Notes: generated from the letters alone by a model not told the origin. 64,000 nt of DNA from Oscillospiraceae bacterium (GCA_017887325.1 JAGHIE010000001.1:1-64000); one strand, 5' to 3'. Numbered from the stretch's first letter, positions 27,318-37,890 are shown. Program-made: numbers and translations.

Positions 27318-28001
27318 ATGGATTACAGAGTTTTGACTGAAGCAGAACAAAAATACACATTCAGCCAAAGTCAGCAGCTTTCTATGCAAACCGGTCTTAT
27401 TGGGTATTTGAGAGCTGATTTCGGCTCTACCGGAAACGAGTTCTGGACTACTTGGAATGACTTTAGAAAAGATTTAAAAACCGATAACTTTATGGCTGAA
27501 CTTGATGATGTGATTAACGGTCTCCGTGATGGCGATATTCTATCCGGCAGAAAACAAATGTCGTCTTACTGTTACTCTACTCCTGACAGCTCTTTTAATG
27601 ATGACCGTAATCATTACGGTGTTCGCCTTGATACGGACAAGTACAGCTATCTTATGAGGTTGAATCCGAATAAAGGCGAGTATAATCTGTACTGCTATTG
27701 CTATCAAAAAGAGTGGCTTAATGAACATTTAAAAAAGGCTGAGCGTGGTATCAGATTCATTGACCCATCTTACAACGAGCAGTTTCGTATTGGCGATGGA
27801 GACAAAATTACTATCAGGCTCAGTGACGGTAAAACAATGGACAGGACTTGCAGATATGTAGACGACTATCATTTAGAGGTTGGCTCAAATCTTTACCATA
27901 TCTGTGAGTTCGCCGAGATTTGCCAGAGAAACGGACACACCGTAGAACCAGCCGCAAAAGAAAATATAAAAACACAAAAAGATAAAGAAAAATCACGATA
28001 A
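27318..28001 (+). CDS. Hypothetical element protein
   Basis: The ATG at 27318 is preferred because GAGGTG lies about six bases upstream; a GTG at 27309 is possible. The 227-residue product has a globular N-terminus, the segment YSYLMRLNPNKGEYNLYCYCYQ in the centre, and DGDKITIRLSDGKTMDRTCRYVDDYH, which resembles the beta-strand modules appended to large polyvalent element proteins. A lysine-rich tail ends it. It stops 15 bp before the methylase-helicase gene. Confidence 0.65.
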   Translation: MDYRVLTEAEQKYTFSQSQQLSMQTGLIGYLRADFGSTGNEFWTTWNDFRKDLKTDNFMAELDDVINGLRDGDILSGRKQMSSYCYSTPDSSFNDDRNHYGVRLDTDKYSYLMRLNPNKGEYNLYCYCYQKEWLNEHLKKAERGIRFIDPSYNEQFRIGDGDKITIRLSDGKTMDRTCRYVDDYHLEVGSNLYHICEFAEICQRNGHTVEPAAKENIKTQKDKEKSR

Positions 28002-28016
28002 GGAGGTGAAAATACA

Positions 28017-31000
28017 GTGGCAAGAAAATATGACTTGATTTCTGAACTGTATAACCGAACCTGCATTGCTGTAACGGACAACCCAGTAAACTGGCAATCC
28101 TTTTTGAAAACTGCAAGCAGGAATTACAGGCTTAGATTCGATGAGCAGCTTCTTATTTTTGCTCAAAGACCAAGTGCAACAGCAGTTCTTGAAATAGAAC
28201 GTTGGAATGAAACTTTCGGTCGATGGGTAAACCGTGGAGCTAAAGGTATTGCAGTGTTTGAAGATGCAAACAGAAATCGTCAGAGACTTATCCATTACTT
28301 CGATATTTCCGATACTCACGAAAGCAGATTTTCCCGACCGGTTCCGATTTGGGAAATGAAACCTCAGTATGAAGCCGATGTTATCGAAACACTGGAAAAT
28401 ACTTTCGGAGCAGTAAACGATACAACGAGCATTGAAAATGTTATTAAAGAGAGCATTGCCAATGGTGTTGAGGATAATATCGCAGACTATATCTCCGACT
28501 TTATGGAATTGGGTGCCGGCAGTGACATTGAATACCTCTCTGCGGATGAAGCAAACGAGCTGTATTTAGAGCTTGTAAAAAACAGCGTGGCATATATGGT
28601 TATGGCACGTTTAGGATTGGATGTTGACAAAGCGTTTACTCCCGATGATTTTTCCGGTATTTCTAACTTTAATTCTCAGGAAGTTCTCAATGCGGTTGGC
28701 ATTGCAACAAGTGATATTGCTGAAATGGCACTACTTCCTATCAGCAAGACAATCGTCACAATCAGTAAGGAAAATCGCACATTTGATAGACAGGCACAAA
28801 CTGAATACAATAAAGATACAAAAAACGAAAGGAGCCAAAGCGATGAACGAAATCACATACACGATGGTCGGAGATTACAACCTTCCGAACCTGAAATTGC
28901 CGGAGCAGACGGAAGTAACTCTGGGCAGATGGTCGCAGATGAGAAGAACTTATCTGAAGGAACATCACAAAATCCTGTATTACAATCTTCTGACGAAAGG
29001 AATTCTGAACAATCACTTGGCGGAAATTCAACAGAAAGCGACCGAGCTGGAGGAGACTTTGGTGAAGCAGATGGCAGCCAAAGAAGGACTGACCGAGCAG
29101 ATGAAGTCGGAAGATATGATGAAGTGGGTTCGCTTGATGAACAACATCAGGAACTCGGCACAGGAAATCGTGAAGAATCAGGTAATATTCGTTTAGAATA
29201 TTACGACAGAACGCACGAGGATAAAAGCCTGCCGTTTTTCGGTAATGATGATACTATCCGTGAGATGTTGGGAACCACACCGCATTTAACTGCTTCAAAA
29301 GAGGAAATCAAAAACTTCTATGAAGCAAACAGTGACAATGCGGCTCGTACTAAATTTATCAAAGGAATCTTCAACAACGATTTCACACAGCTCACTTTGA
29401 ATGACGGCAGGCTTGTAGGCTACAAAACATTTCAAAATGTTCTCCACTTATGGGCGGGAGAATATGAAAACAGAACGGCTCAGAGCTTTTACGATTGGGG
29501 TGTCATAGCACAGCATTTTGAAGCGATGAGACTGTTGGGAGAACTGACAGACACAATGAAGCCACTACCCTCTATGGATGGTCAGCTTACCCTAATAACA
29601 GATGGAATAACAGAGGAACAGAAAACCTCTGTTTTTTCTTTTTCTCAGGAAATCATTGACGCAGTGCTTACCCGTGGAAGTGGAATCTCAGAGGGTAAAA
29701 TGCGAATTTATGAGCAGTTTGAAAAGAGCTTGTCAGTAAAAGAAAATGCCGAGTTTCTAAAAAATGAGTATGGCTGGGGCGGTTCCTACCCTGTCATTAT
29801 CGGTGCAGGAATTGATGAGCAACACGATGGTAAAGGTATCACGATTTCAAAAGGAATCGGAAATGATAAACCGCACATCACACTTTCTTGGTCTCAGGTT
29901 GAAAAGCGTATTGGTGAACTTATCCGTATGGACAGATACCTGAACACGAAGGAAAAAGAAAATTATCCTCAGTGGCTTGAAAAGCAGGAACAGCGCAGAG
30001 CTGAGCTTGCAGAACAAAGGCAAAACCGAGACATTCTCTCTACTGCACCGCCTAATCCGGTGGAAAAAACAGAGGACTTAGCAGTTCAATACGAATATCA
30101 TCTTGGCGACAGCGTTTATATCGGAGCTGCACAATATGAGATTTTGTCGTTTGATGAAAACCGTGTAATGCTCTATGACTTCGATATGCCTTTATTCAAC
30201 AAAGAATATTCAAGGGAAGAATTTGACCGCAAAGTGCGTGAAAATCCGATGAATGACCACTTGAAAGTCTCTGACTTACCAGCTGAAGAAAAGGATGAAA
30301 TAAGTGAAACAGAAGTCATAAACGATACCAAAACCGAACAAAGTGCAAACCCTGAAACTGATTATGAGGATGCCTTTTTTATTGACCGTGACAGCGAGAG
30401 TGTAACTTGGATGTATTATAATCCCGATAGCACTGCCGGCGGTCAGTATGTAACCAACGTATTGTCTTTCAGTGATATTCAACAAGCAGCACAGGAAAAT
30501 AAATCGGCAGACGAATTCTTCGATTATCTTGGAAGTATCGCAAGACAGGAACTTGCAGATGTTGGTACTGAGTGGTTTGCAGATGCAGAGAGAAGGTTTA
30601 AAGACGCTCCTACCCTAACTAACTGTACACCGGAAACGATGGACAGCCTTGTAAGTGTTGCAGATACCGAGCAAAGAAAATCCATTGCAACAAGGCTTGT
30701 GGACATTGTAAAGGATACGGATTTCTATGAATATCAGGACAGCCTTGAAGTTGGTGAAACCGATGAAGAAGCAATAGAAAATATTCAATCCCATCTTTCT
30801 GATGACACTTATGTGGAAGGTATCGTTGAATATCTCGAACAGATGAAAGAAAACATCGAAGATGAACCAGTTTATCATTCAAAAGTAGATAGACTTCTTG
30901 CGGACGTCAAAGAGTTACTTCCGAATGCTTATGTTTCCACAAATATCGGCAATGTGCCGATTGAAGATTACCGAGAAATTGTAGCAATGCAGAATGGTTT

Positions 31001-34000
31001 TGACAGTTACGATGAAATGTATCAGCAAGGCATTCGTATTGGGAATGGGTACGATAAAGAACCTGAACCGATTATCCCCTCTTGGGAGCAGAAGAAAAAG
31101 ACAAAAGTGAGAAGCTTCGACCTTCATCCCGACATTCCTCTGTCTGAGAGAAATACCTTTGACTTAGTTTCAAACCCTGTTGAAACGGTCGGTAAGAAAG
31201 AGCGTTTTCGCCGAAATATTATGGCAATTCAGTTGCTCAAAAAGTGTCAGGAAGAAAACCGTTTTGCTTCGCCGGATGAACAGCTCATTCTTTCAAAGTA
31301 TGTTGGATGGGGCGGCATTCCGGAAGCATTTGACGACAGAAACTCTGCGTGGGCAACCGAATATCTGGAATTGTCCACGGTTCTCACACCGGAGGAATAT
31401 GCTGCGGCAAGAGAAAGCACTTTGACCGCTTTTTACACTCCTCCCGAAGTCTCGACTGCAATCTACAAGGTATTTGAGCAGATGGGCTTTAAAGAAGGAA
31501 ACCTGCTTGAGCCATCCTGTGGTATCGGTAATTTTATCGGTATGATTCCGAAGTCGATGGAAAATGCCAAAATCTATGGTGTAGAACTGGATTCCATTTC
31601 AGCCGGTATCGCACAGCAGCTTTATCAGAAATCTTCTATTGCTGCACAAGGATTTGAGGAAGTCAATGTACCGGACAGCTTTTTTGATGGAGTTGTCGGC
31701 AATGTGCCTTTCGGTGACTTCAAGGTATCTGACAAAAGATATGATAAGTATAACTTTCTTATCCACGATTATTTCTTCGCAAAATCACTGGATAAATTAC
31801 GCCCCGGCGGTGTGATGGCTCTTGTGACAAGTAAAGGTACTATGGATAAGGAGAACTCTAATGTCCGCAAATATATTGCTCAGAGGGCGGAACTTCTCGG
31901 AGCAATTAGACTGCCAAACGATACGTTCAAAGGAAATGCAGGAACTGAGGTTGTATCCGATATTTTATTCCTACAAAAACGAGACAGACTCATAGATATA
32001 GAGCCTGACTGGGTTCACCTTGACACCGACGAAAACGGAATCAGAATGAACTCATATTTCGTTCAGCATCCGGAAATGATACTCGGTGAAATGAAGATGG
32101 TAAGCGGTCGTTTCGGTCAGGAAGCAACCTGTGAGCCGTTTGAAAATGCTGACCTTACAGAACTTTTAAGTGAAGCAGTATCCAATATTCACGGAGAAAT
32201 CTCAGATTATGAGGTTGCCGATGAACTGGATGAAGAAGATAATTCAATCCCGGCAGACCCGAATGTAAGAAACTTCTCTTACACCGTTTTGAACGATAAA
32301 ATTTATTTTAGAGAGAACTCACGTATGTCCCCTGTTGAAGTCTCAGCAACTGCTGAGAACCGTATCAAGGGTATGATTGGGATAAGAGATTGCGTTCGTA
32401 ACCTGATTGAACTGCAAACTGAGGACTATCCTGACAGTGAAATCAAACAGGTGCAGGAAAGGCTGAACACACTTTATGATAACTATACAAAGAAGTATGG
32501 GCTGATTAACAGTCGTGCCAATACCTCTGCTTTTTCCGATGATAGTTCCTACGCTCTGCTCTCTGCCCTTGAGGTAATCAATGAAGATGGCGAACTGGAA
32601 CGCAAGGCAGATATGTTCTTTAAAAGGACAATAAAGCCACACAAACCGGTTACGGAAGTAGATACTGCCGATGAAGCTCTTGCTGTATCTATGGGTGAAA
32701 AAGCAAGTATTGATATGGAATATATGATGGAACTTTCAGGTAAGAGTGAAGAAGAATTGTTCTCAGACCTGAAGGGTGTAATCTTTCTTAATCCTCTCTA
32801 TGAGTACGGTAATTCATATGAACCAAAGTATTTAATGGCTGATGAATACCTGTCAGGAAATGTCCGTGAGAAACTTGCGACAGCAAAAAGGTCGGCTGCA
32901 CTCTATCCGGAAGATTATACTGTCAATGTACAGGCACTTGAAAAGGTACAGCCTAAAGACCTAACCGCAAGTGAGATTTCAGTAAGACTTGGTGCCACTT
33001 GGGTTCCGACAGAAATTGTCGAACAGTTTATGTTTGACTTCCTCGATACCCCACGATACGCACAATGGAACATCAAGGTACACTTTTCACAGTTTACCGG
33101 TGAGTGGAATATCGAGGGAAAAAGCTATGACCGTTCAAATGTAAAAGCGTACAGCACTTATGGTACTTCTCGTATCAATGCCTATAAGATATTTGAGGAA
33201 ACACTGAACCTCAAAGATGTCCGAATCTTTGACTATATCGAAGATGATGAAGGCAGAAAGAAAGCCGTTCTTAATAAAAAAGAGACGGCAATCGCACAGG
33301 CAAAGCAGGAGCTTATTAAGCAGGGGTTCGTGGACTGGATATGGGCTGACCCTATCCGCCGAGAAAAACTCACAAAGATGTATAACGAAAAATTCAATAG
33401 CATAAGACCTCGTGAGTACGACGGCAGTCACATTACCTTCAACGGAATGAATCCGGAAATTGAACTGAGGGAACATCAGAAAAATGCGGTTGCTCATATT
33501 CTTTATGGTGGAAACACCTTGCTCGCTCACGCAGTTGGTGCCGGAAAAACCTTTGAAATGGTGGCGGCAGCTATGGAGTCAAAGCGACTGGGACTTTGCA
33601 ATAAGTCGCTGTTTGTTGTTCCAAATCATCTGACCGAGCAATGGGCAGCTGAGTTTTTACAGCTTTATCCGGCAGCAAATATTCTCGTGGCAACTAAGCG
33701 AGATTTTGAAACAAAGAACCGTAAAAAGTTTTGCGGTCGAATTGCTACCGGCGACTATGATGCAGTGATTATCGGACATTCGCAATTTGAAAAAATACCG
33801 ATGTCTATCGAAAGACAGAGAGCAATTCTGGAACAGCAGTTAGAAGAATTGACGGTAGGAATAGCAGAACTCAAACGAAATCGAGGGGAAAACTTCTCAG
33901 TAAAACAGCTTGAAAAATCAAGGAAGTCTGTTAAACAGAAACTTGAAAAGTTGAACAACCAAAGCAGAAAGGATGATGTAGTTACCTTTGAGGAGCTTGG

Positions 34001-35936
34001 TGTAGACAGGCTCTTTATTGATGAAAGTCACTATTACAAGAACCTCTACCTTTACACAAAAATGCGTAACGTGGGAGGTATCGCCCAGACAGAAGCACAG
34101 AAATCAAGTGACCTTTTTATGAAATGCAGATACCTTGATGAGATTACCGGCGGACGAGGAACCGTATTCGCAACGGGAACACCTATCTCTAACAGTATGG
34201 TGGAACTCTATACTATCCAACGATATTTGCAGTATAACACCCTTGTAAAGAACAATTTACAACACTTTGATTCTTGGGCAAGCACCTTTGGAGAAACCGT
34301 CACAGCAGTGGAATTAACTCCTGAAGGAACAGGATACAGAGCAAAAACCCGCTTTGCAAAGTTCTACAATCTTCCGGAACTTATGGCGATGTTTAAGGAG
34401 GTCGCTGATATTAAAACAGCTGATATGCTGAATCTTCCGGTACCGGAAGCACACTTCCATAATGTAGCGGTCAAGCCATCCGAAATGCAAAAAGAAATGG
34501 TTGCTGCACTTGCAGAGCGAGCCGAGAAAGTCCGTGGCGGCGGTGTGGATTCAAGTGTCGATAATATGCTCAAAATCACAAATGACGGCAGAAAACTTGC
34601 CCTTGACCAGCGTATGCTCAATGATATGCTGCCTGACTTTGAAAGCAGTAAAATCAATGCCTGCGTCGATAATATCTATCGTATCTGGGATGAAACTGCT
34701 GAGAAGAAATCGGCACAGCTTGTGTTCTGCGACCTTTCTACACCAAAAAATGATGGAACATTCTCCGTGTATAACGACATCAGAAAGAAACTCATCGAGC
34801 GTGGTATCCCTGAAAGCGAAGTGAGATTTATCCACGAAGCTGATACGGATGTAAAGAAGAAAGAATTGTTCCAAAAGACCCGTAAGGGCGAAGTCAGAGT
34901 TCTTCTTGGTTCAACGCAAAAGATGGGAGCCGGCACCAATGTACAAGACAGACTGATTGCACTTCACGATGTAGATTGTCCGTGGAGACCGTCAGACTTA
35001 GAACAACGCTCAGGTAGGATAGTCAGACAAGGTAATGAAAATGAAGAAGTTAACATATATCGCTATGTGACAGAGCAAACATTTGATGCTTATCTTTATC
35101 AGCTAGTTGAAGGTAAACAAAAATTTGCAAGTCAAATAATGACGAGCAAGTCTCCGGTTCGTTCCGCTGAGGACATTGATGAAACTGCCCTGTCCTATGC
35201 AGAGATTAAAATGCTTGCTACCGGCAACCCATATATCAAAGAAAAGATGGACTTGGACATTCAGGTGCAAAAGCTGAAGCTCTTAAAGTCCAATTTTCTT
35301 TCAGAAAAATACGCTTTGGAAGATAAGATAATCAAATATTATCCGCAGCGAATCATCTCTTTGGAAAACCGAATTGAAGGTTTGAAACAGGATGTAGAAA
35401 CTGCGAAACAACACCCGAAACCTACGGATGACCGCTTTATCGGTATGGAGGTTAAGGGTGTTTTTTATTCAGAAAAAGCGCAAGCCGGCAAGGCGATTAT
35501 TGAAGCCTGCAAGCAGATGAACAGCCCCGACCCTATCCCGCTCGGCAAGTACCGAGGATTTGAAACGGAACTGCTTTTTAACACCACAGAACGAAATTAT
35601 GAGGTTCGATTGAAAGGTGCGACAAGCAGGAATGTTCCTCTTGGTGAGGACGCAAATGGTAATATCATCCGACTTGATAACGGTATTGAACGATATTCAG
35701 AAAGTCTCTCCCTTGCGGAAAATGACCTTGAGAATACGAAAAATCAGTTTGAAACTGCAAAGAAGGAAGTTGAAAAACCATTTATTCAAGAGAAGGAACT
35801 CAAAACAAAACTTGCAAGATTGGATGAACTCAATATCTTGCTCAATATGGATAAAACAGAAAATGAAATTGTCGGCGGAGAACCTGATGAGGGTGAAGTG
35901 CCGGAGAAACGAAAGGAGAAAACCTATGAAAGATAA
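28017..35936 (+). CDS. Giant N6-adenine methylase-like / SNF2-type helicase polyprotein
   Basis: This 2639-residue protein starts at GTG after AAGGAGGTG. The N-terminus resembles ArdC-like anti-restriction modules. A disordered linker (about 270-395) is double-coding with tnpV. A methyltransferase core lies near 1160-1320 (LEPSCGIGNFIG; catalytic motif NVPFGDF in place of NPPF/Y). A superfamily 2 helicase near 1815-2370 has AHAVGAGKTFEM, DESHYYK, TGTPISNS and LEQRSGRIVRQGN. A coiled-coil tail follows. Such proteins are standard in Tn1549-like elements and are thought to protect or process incoming DNA. Its stop overlaps the next gene's start. Confidence 0.88.
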   Translation: MARKYDLISELYNRTCIAVTDNPVNWQSFLKTASRNYRLRFDEQLLIFAQRPSATAVLEIERWNETFGRWVNRGAKGIAVFEDANRNRQRLIHYFDISDTHESRFSRPVPIWEMKPQYEADVIETLENTFGAVNDTTSIENVIKESIANGVEDNIADYISDFMELGAGSDIEYLSADEANELYLELVKNSVAYMVMARLGLDVDKAFTPDDFSGISNFNSQEVLNAVGIATSDIAEMALLPISKTIVTISKENRTFDRQAQTEYNKDTKNERSQSDERNHIHDGRRLQPSEPEIAGADGSNSGQMVADEKNLSEGTSQNPVLQSSDERNSEQSLGGNSTESDRAGGDFGEADGSQRRTDRADEVGRYDEVGSLDEQHQELGTGNREESGNIRLEYYDRTHEDKSLPFFGNDDTIREMLGTTPHLTASKEEIKNFYEANSDNAARTKFIKGIFNNDFTQLTLNDGRLVGYKTFQNVLHLWAGEYENRTAQSFYDWGVIAQHFEAMRLLGELTDTMKPLPSMDGQLTLITDGITEEQKTSVFSFSQEIIDAVLTRGSGISEGKMRIYEQFEKSLSVKENAEFLKNEYGWGGSYPVIIGAGIDEQHDGKGITISKGIGNDKPHITLSWSQVEKRIGELIRMDRYLNTKEKENYPQWLEKQEQRRAELAEQRQNRDILSTAPPNPVEKTEDLAVQYEYHLGDSVYIGAAQYEILSFDENRVMLYDFDMPLFNKEYSREEFDRKVRENPMNDHLKVSDLPAEEKDEISETEVINDTKTEQSANPETDYEDAFFIDRDSESVTWMYYNPDSTAGGQYVTNVLSFSDIQQAAQENKSADEFFDYLGSIARQELADVGTEWFADAERRFKDAPTLTNCTPETMDSLVSVADTEQRKSIATRLVDIVKDTDFYEYQDSLEVGETDEEAIENIQSHLSDDTYVEGIVEYLEQMKENIEDEPVYHSKVDRLLADVKELLPNAYVSTNIGNVPIEDYREIVAMQNGFDSYDEMYQQGIRIGNGYDKEPEPIIPSWEQKKKTKVRSFDLHPDIPLSERNTFDLVSNPVETVGKKERFRRNIMAIQLLKKCQEENRFASPDEQLILSKYVGWGGIPEAFDDRNSAWATEYLELSTVLTPEEYAAARESTLTAFYTPPEVSTAIYKVFEQMGFKEGNLLEPSCGIGNFIGMIPKSMENAKIYGVELDSISAGIAQQLYQKSSIAAQGFEEVNVPDSFFDGVVGNVPFGDFKVSDKRYDKYNFLIHDYFFAKSLDKLRPGGVMALVTSKGTMDKENSNVRKYIAQRAELLGAIRLPNDTFKGNAGTEVVSDILFLQKRDRLIDIEPDWVHLDTDENGIRMNSYFVQHPEMILGEMKMVSGRFGQEATCEPFENADLTELLSEAVSNIHGEISDYEVADELDEEDNSIPADPNVRNFSYTVLNDKIYFRENSRMSPVEVSATAENRIKGMIGIRDCVRNLIELQTEDYPDSEIKQVQERLNTLYDNYTKKYGLINSRANTSAFSDDSSYALLSALEVINEDGELERKADMFFKRTIKPHKPVTEVDTADEALAVSMGEKASIDMEYMMELSGKSEEELFSDLKGVIFLNPLYEYGNSYEPKYLMADEYLSGNVREKLATAKRSAALYPEDYTVNVQALEKVQPKDLTASEISVRLGATWVPTEIVEQFMFDFLDTPRYAQWNIKVHFSQFTGEWNIEGKSYDRSNVKAYSTYGTSRINAYKIFEETLNLKDVRIFDYIEDDEGRKKAVLNKKETAIAQAKQELIKQGFVDWIWADPIRREKLTKMYNEKFNSIRPREYDGSHITFNGMNPEIELREHQKNAVAHILYGGNTLLAHAVGAGKTFEMVAAAMESKRLGLCNKSLFVVPNHLTEQWAAEFLQLYPAANILVATKRDFETKNRKKFCGRIATGDYDAVIIGHSQFEKIPMSIERQRAILEQQLEELTVGIAELKRNRGENFSVKQLEKSRKSVKQKLEKLNNQSRKDDVVTFEELGVDRLFIDESHYYKNLYLYTKMRNVGGIAQTEAQKSSDLFMKCRYLDEITGGRGTVFATGTPISNSMVELYTIQRYLQYNTLVKNNLQHFDSWASTFGETVTAVELTPEGTGYRAKTRFAKFYNLPELMAMFKEVADIKTADMLNLPVPEAHFHNVAVKPSEMQKEMVAALAERAEKVRGGGVDSSVDNMLKITNDGRKLALDQRMLNDMLPDFESSKINACVDNIYRIWDETAEKKSAQLVFCDLSTPKNDGTFSVYNDIRKKLIERGIPESEVRFIHEADTDVKKKELFQKTRKGEVRVLLGSTQKMGAGTNVQDRLIALHDVDCPWRPSDLEQRSGRIVRQGNENEEVNIYRYVTEQTFDAYLYQLVEGKQKFASQIMTSKSPVRSAEDIDETALSYAEIKMLATGNPYIKEKMDLDIQVQKLKLLKSNFLSEKYALEDKIIKYYPQRIISLENRIEGLKQDVETAKQHPKPTDDRFIGMEVKGVFYSEKAQAGKAIIEACKQMNSPDPIPLGKYRGFETELLFNTTERNYEVRLKGATSRNVPLGEDANGNIIRLDNGIERYSESLSLAENDLENTKNQFETAKKEVEKPFIQEKELKTKLARLDELNILLNMDKTENEIVGGEPDEGEVPEKRKEKTYER
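28843..29196 (+). CDS. TnpV-like protein overprinted inside the methylase-helicase gene
   Basis: An ATG with AAAGGAG nine bases upstream opens a 117-residue protein in a different forward frame, entirely inside the giant gene. The sequence (MNEITYTMVGDYNLPNLKLP, then LGRWSQMRRTYLKEHHKILY, LNNHLAEIQQKATELEE) fits the TnpV transposon-associated family. In the host gene the same bases encode a low-complexity acidic/Ser/Gly/Gln linker, which suggests that the TnpV frame dictates the sequence here and that the linker tolerates it. TnpV's function is unknown. Confidence 0.75.
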   Translation: MNEITYTMVGDYNLPNLKLPEQTEVTLGRWSQMRRTYLKEHHKILYYNLLTKGILNNHLAEIQQKATELEETLVKQMAAKEGLTEQMKSEDMMKWVRLMNNIRNSAQEIVKNQVIFV

Positions 35937-36318
35937 GATGACAAACGAAAGTAAAAAGGCAAATGGCAGCTACAAAGAAGTAATTATAAACCCTTTTGAC
36001 GCAATGATGATGGTTGTTGTCAGGAGATTAGATGCCGCATATATCGAACTCAAAAACGCTAAGCCCCCTGTAAAAGAAGCTGAAATTGCTTTGAGAAATG
36101 CAAAGCTCTGCTTCCTAAATGAAATGGTCAGACAGAGTATTGAGACAGTGTTCTCTCCTGAAGAAATAATCGCTTTGTATGAAAATAAAGACCTTGCAGA
36201 AGGTGCTTGGACGATTTGGAATGACATCGGCTGCCCTCTCGACAGGCTGCTTATCATCATTGCAAAGCTCAGTATCAACGAGCCAATTCAGAAAACGGTT
36301 GCTGATTTTATGATGTAG
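35926..36318 (+). CDS. Hypothetical helical element protein
   Basis: The ATG follows GAAAGGAG and overlaps the end of the methylase-helicase gene by 11 bp. The 130-residue product is mostly helical (INPFDAMMMVVVRRLDAAYIE; AEIALRNAKLCFLNEMVRQ). No domain is recognised. The TAG stop is followed 16 bp later by the TOPRIM-type gene. Confidence 0.65.
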   Translation: MKDKMTNESKKANGSYKEVIINPFDAMMMVVVRRLDAAYIELKNAKPPVKEAEIALRNAKLCFLNEMVRQSIETVFSPEEIIALYENKDLAEGAWTIWNDIGCPLDRLLIIIAKLSINEPIQKTVADFMM

Positions 36319-36334
36319 AACGGCGGTGATAACT

Positions 36335-37288
36335 ATGCCATATATCGCACCGGAAGTCATAACCGAAGCAAAAAGAATGGACTTGCTGACTTACCTGAGA
36401 GAATACGAACCGGGTGAACTCGTAAAGTTTTCAAGCAATACTTACACCACCAGAACGCACGATAGCTTAAAGATTTCCAATGGAAAGTGGATGTAGTGGT
36501 CAAGAGGTATCGGGGGCAAATCTGCCCTCGATTATCTCATCAAAGTAAGAGGAATGGAATTTGTAGAAGCAGTTCAGACGATTATGGGAAATGGTTCAGT
36601 GAGCTTTCCTGTTTACGAAAACACAAACAGCTATGAAAACCAGCCATTGCTTTTGCCTGAAAAAAGTCCTACTGCCGATGTGGTATTCGATTATCTTTTC
36701 GGACGTGGGATTGACTTTGAAATCATCAATTACTGTTTAGACAATGAGCTGATTATTGAGTCATTACCATATCACAATGCAGTCTTTATCGGTTATGACA
36801 AAGAAAAAGAACCCAAGTATGCAGCATACAGAGCCACTAATCAGTCGAGGATTATGGGAGACTGTACCGGTAGTAAGAAGCAGTTTTCTTTCCGCCTGAC
36901 CGCAGATAACACCGGAGAGGTTCACCTCTTTGAGTGTGCGATTGACCTGCTTTCCTATGCAACTTTAATGAAACTTGAGGGCAAAGACTGGAGACGATTT
37001 AACCTTGTTTCGCTTGCGGGAGTTTACTCACCAAAGAAGAATATGGAGGAATCTAAAATACCGGTCACAATCAGAAAGCTGCTTGAAGAAGATAAATCCA
37101 TTAAGCGAATTGTTCTTCATTTGGACAATGATATTGCAGGAAGAAAAGCCACTAAAGCGTTACAGACACTTCTGTCTGGTGAGTATGAAGTCGTTGACGA
37201 TCCTCCCCAATATGGGAAAGATGTCAACGACTTTCTTTGTAAACGCTTGGGGATAAAAGAGAAAAACGAAAGGAGTTTTGAGAGATGA
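36335..37288 (+). pseudogene. DUF3991/TOPRIM-type (primase-like) gene with in-frame amber codon
   Basis: A 317-codon frame opens MPYIAPEVITEAKRMDLLTY after GGCGGTG. Codon 54 (36494-36496) is TAG, in KISNGKWM-stop-WSRGIGGKSALDY, where homologues of this CHC2-like N-terminal domain have an aromatic residue; TGG to TAG is one base change. The frame continues without another stop through the TOPRIM part, ending in a DNDIAGRKA block and DPPQYGKDVNDFL. The C-terminal piece alone (from ATG 36554, 244 residues) lacks the zinc/primase N-terminus. This is either a recent nonsense mutation, a split gene with internal restart, or readthrough. Confidence 0.7.
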
Positions 37289-37890
37289 ATGTAAATGAAA
37301 TCAGAGAACTTTATCCGGCAGGTACACAGATTGTACTGGAAGAAATGTCGGGTGAAAGCCAAATGCCATATGGTCTCAAAGGTACCGTGGATTTTGTTGA
37401 CGATATGGGACAGATTCATATGAATTGGGAAAACGGAAGTTCCCTTGCCTTGAATGTGGAGGAAGATTCTTTTGAAAAGGTCGAGGTTCCGGAGAAAATT
37501 TCCGTTGTCCTTGTTGAGCCGGGAAAGTATCCGAGACTTGTGGAAATCGAGGATTCACTCGAAGCTATGCAGTCTCTTGTTGAAGGTAATATCGAAGAAT
37601 ATATGCCTTATGAGGATGAGGTTGCAATCATCTGCAACGAAGAAGGAAAGATGAACGGTATGCCTTTGAACAGAGCAATTTACTCTGATGATAAGGAAAT
37701 GCTCGACATCATTGCCGGCAAGTTTTTTATCTGCTACGCACCCTTTGAGTCGGAAAAATTCCTCAGTATGCCAAAGGAACTTGCGAGAAAGTATGAGGAA
37801 AAATTCAAATATCCGGAGAGATTTTATAAAACCTCAAACGGTATTGAAGCAAAACCTTACAAGCCTATTTCAAAAGATATGGAGAGATAG
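37285..37890 (+). CDS. DUF4314 and DUF3846 protein
   Basis: The ATG overlaps the previous stop (ATGA). The 201-residue product carries an N-terminal DUF4314 SH3-like barrel (PAGTQIVLEEMSGESQMPYG, GLKGTVDFVDDMGQIHMNWENG) and a DUF3846 segment (about 73-195) with ISVVLVEPGKYPRLVEIEDS and NRAIYSDDKEMLDIIAGKFF. Both are common accessory domains in clostridial conjugative elements, without assigned activity. It stands directly upstream of the candidate oriT. Confidence 0.8.
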   Translation: MNVNEIRELYPAGTQIVLEEMSGESQMPYGLKGTVDFVDDMGQIHMNWENGSSLALNVEEDSFEKVEVPEKISVVLVEPGKYPRLVEIEDSLEAMQSLVEGNIEEYMPYEDEVAIICNEEGKMNGMPLNRAIYSDDKEMLDIIAGKFFICYAPFESEKFLSMPKELARKYEEKFKYPERFYKTSNGIEAKPYKPISKDMER

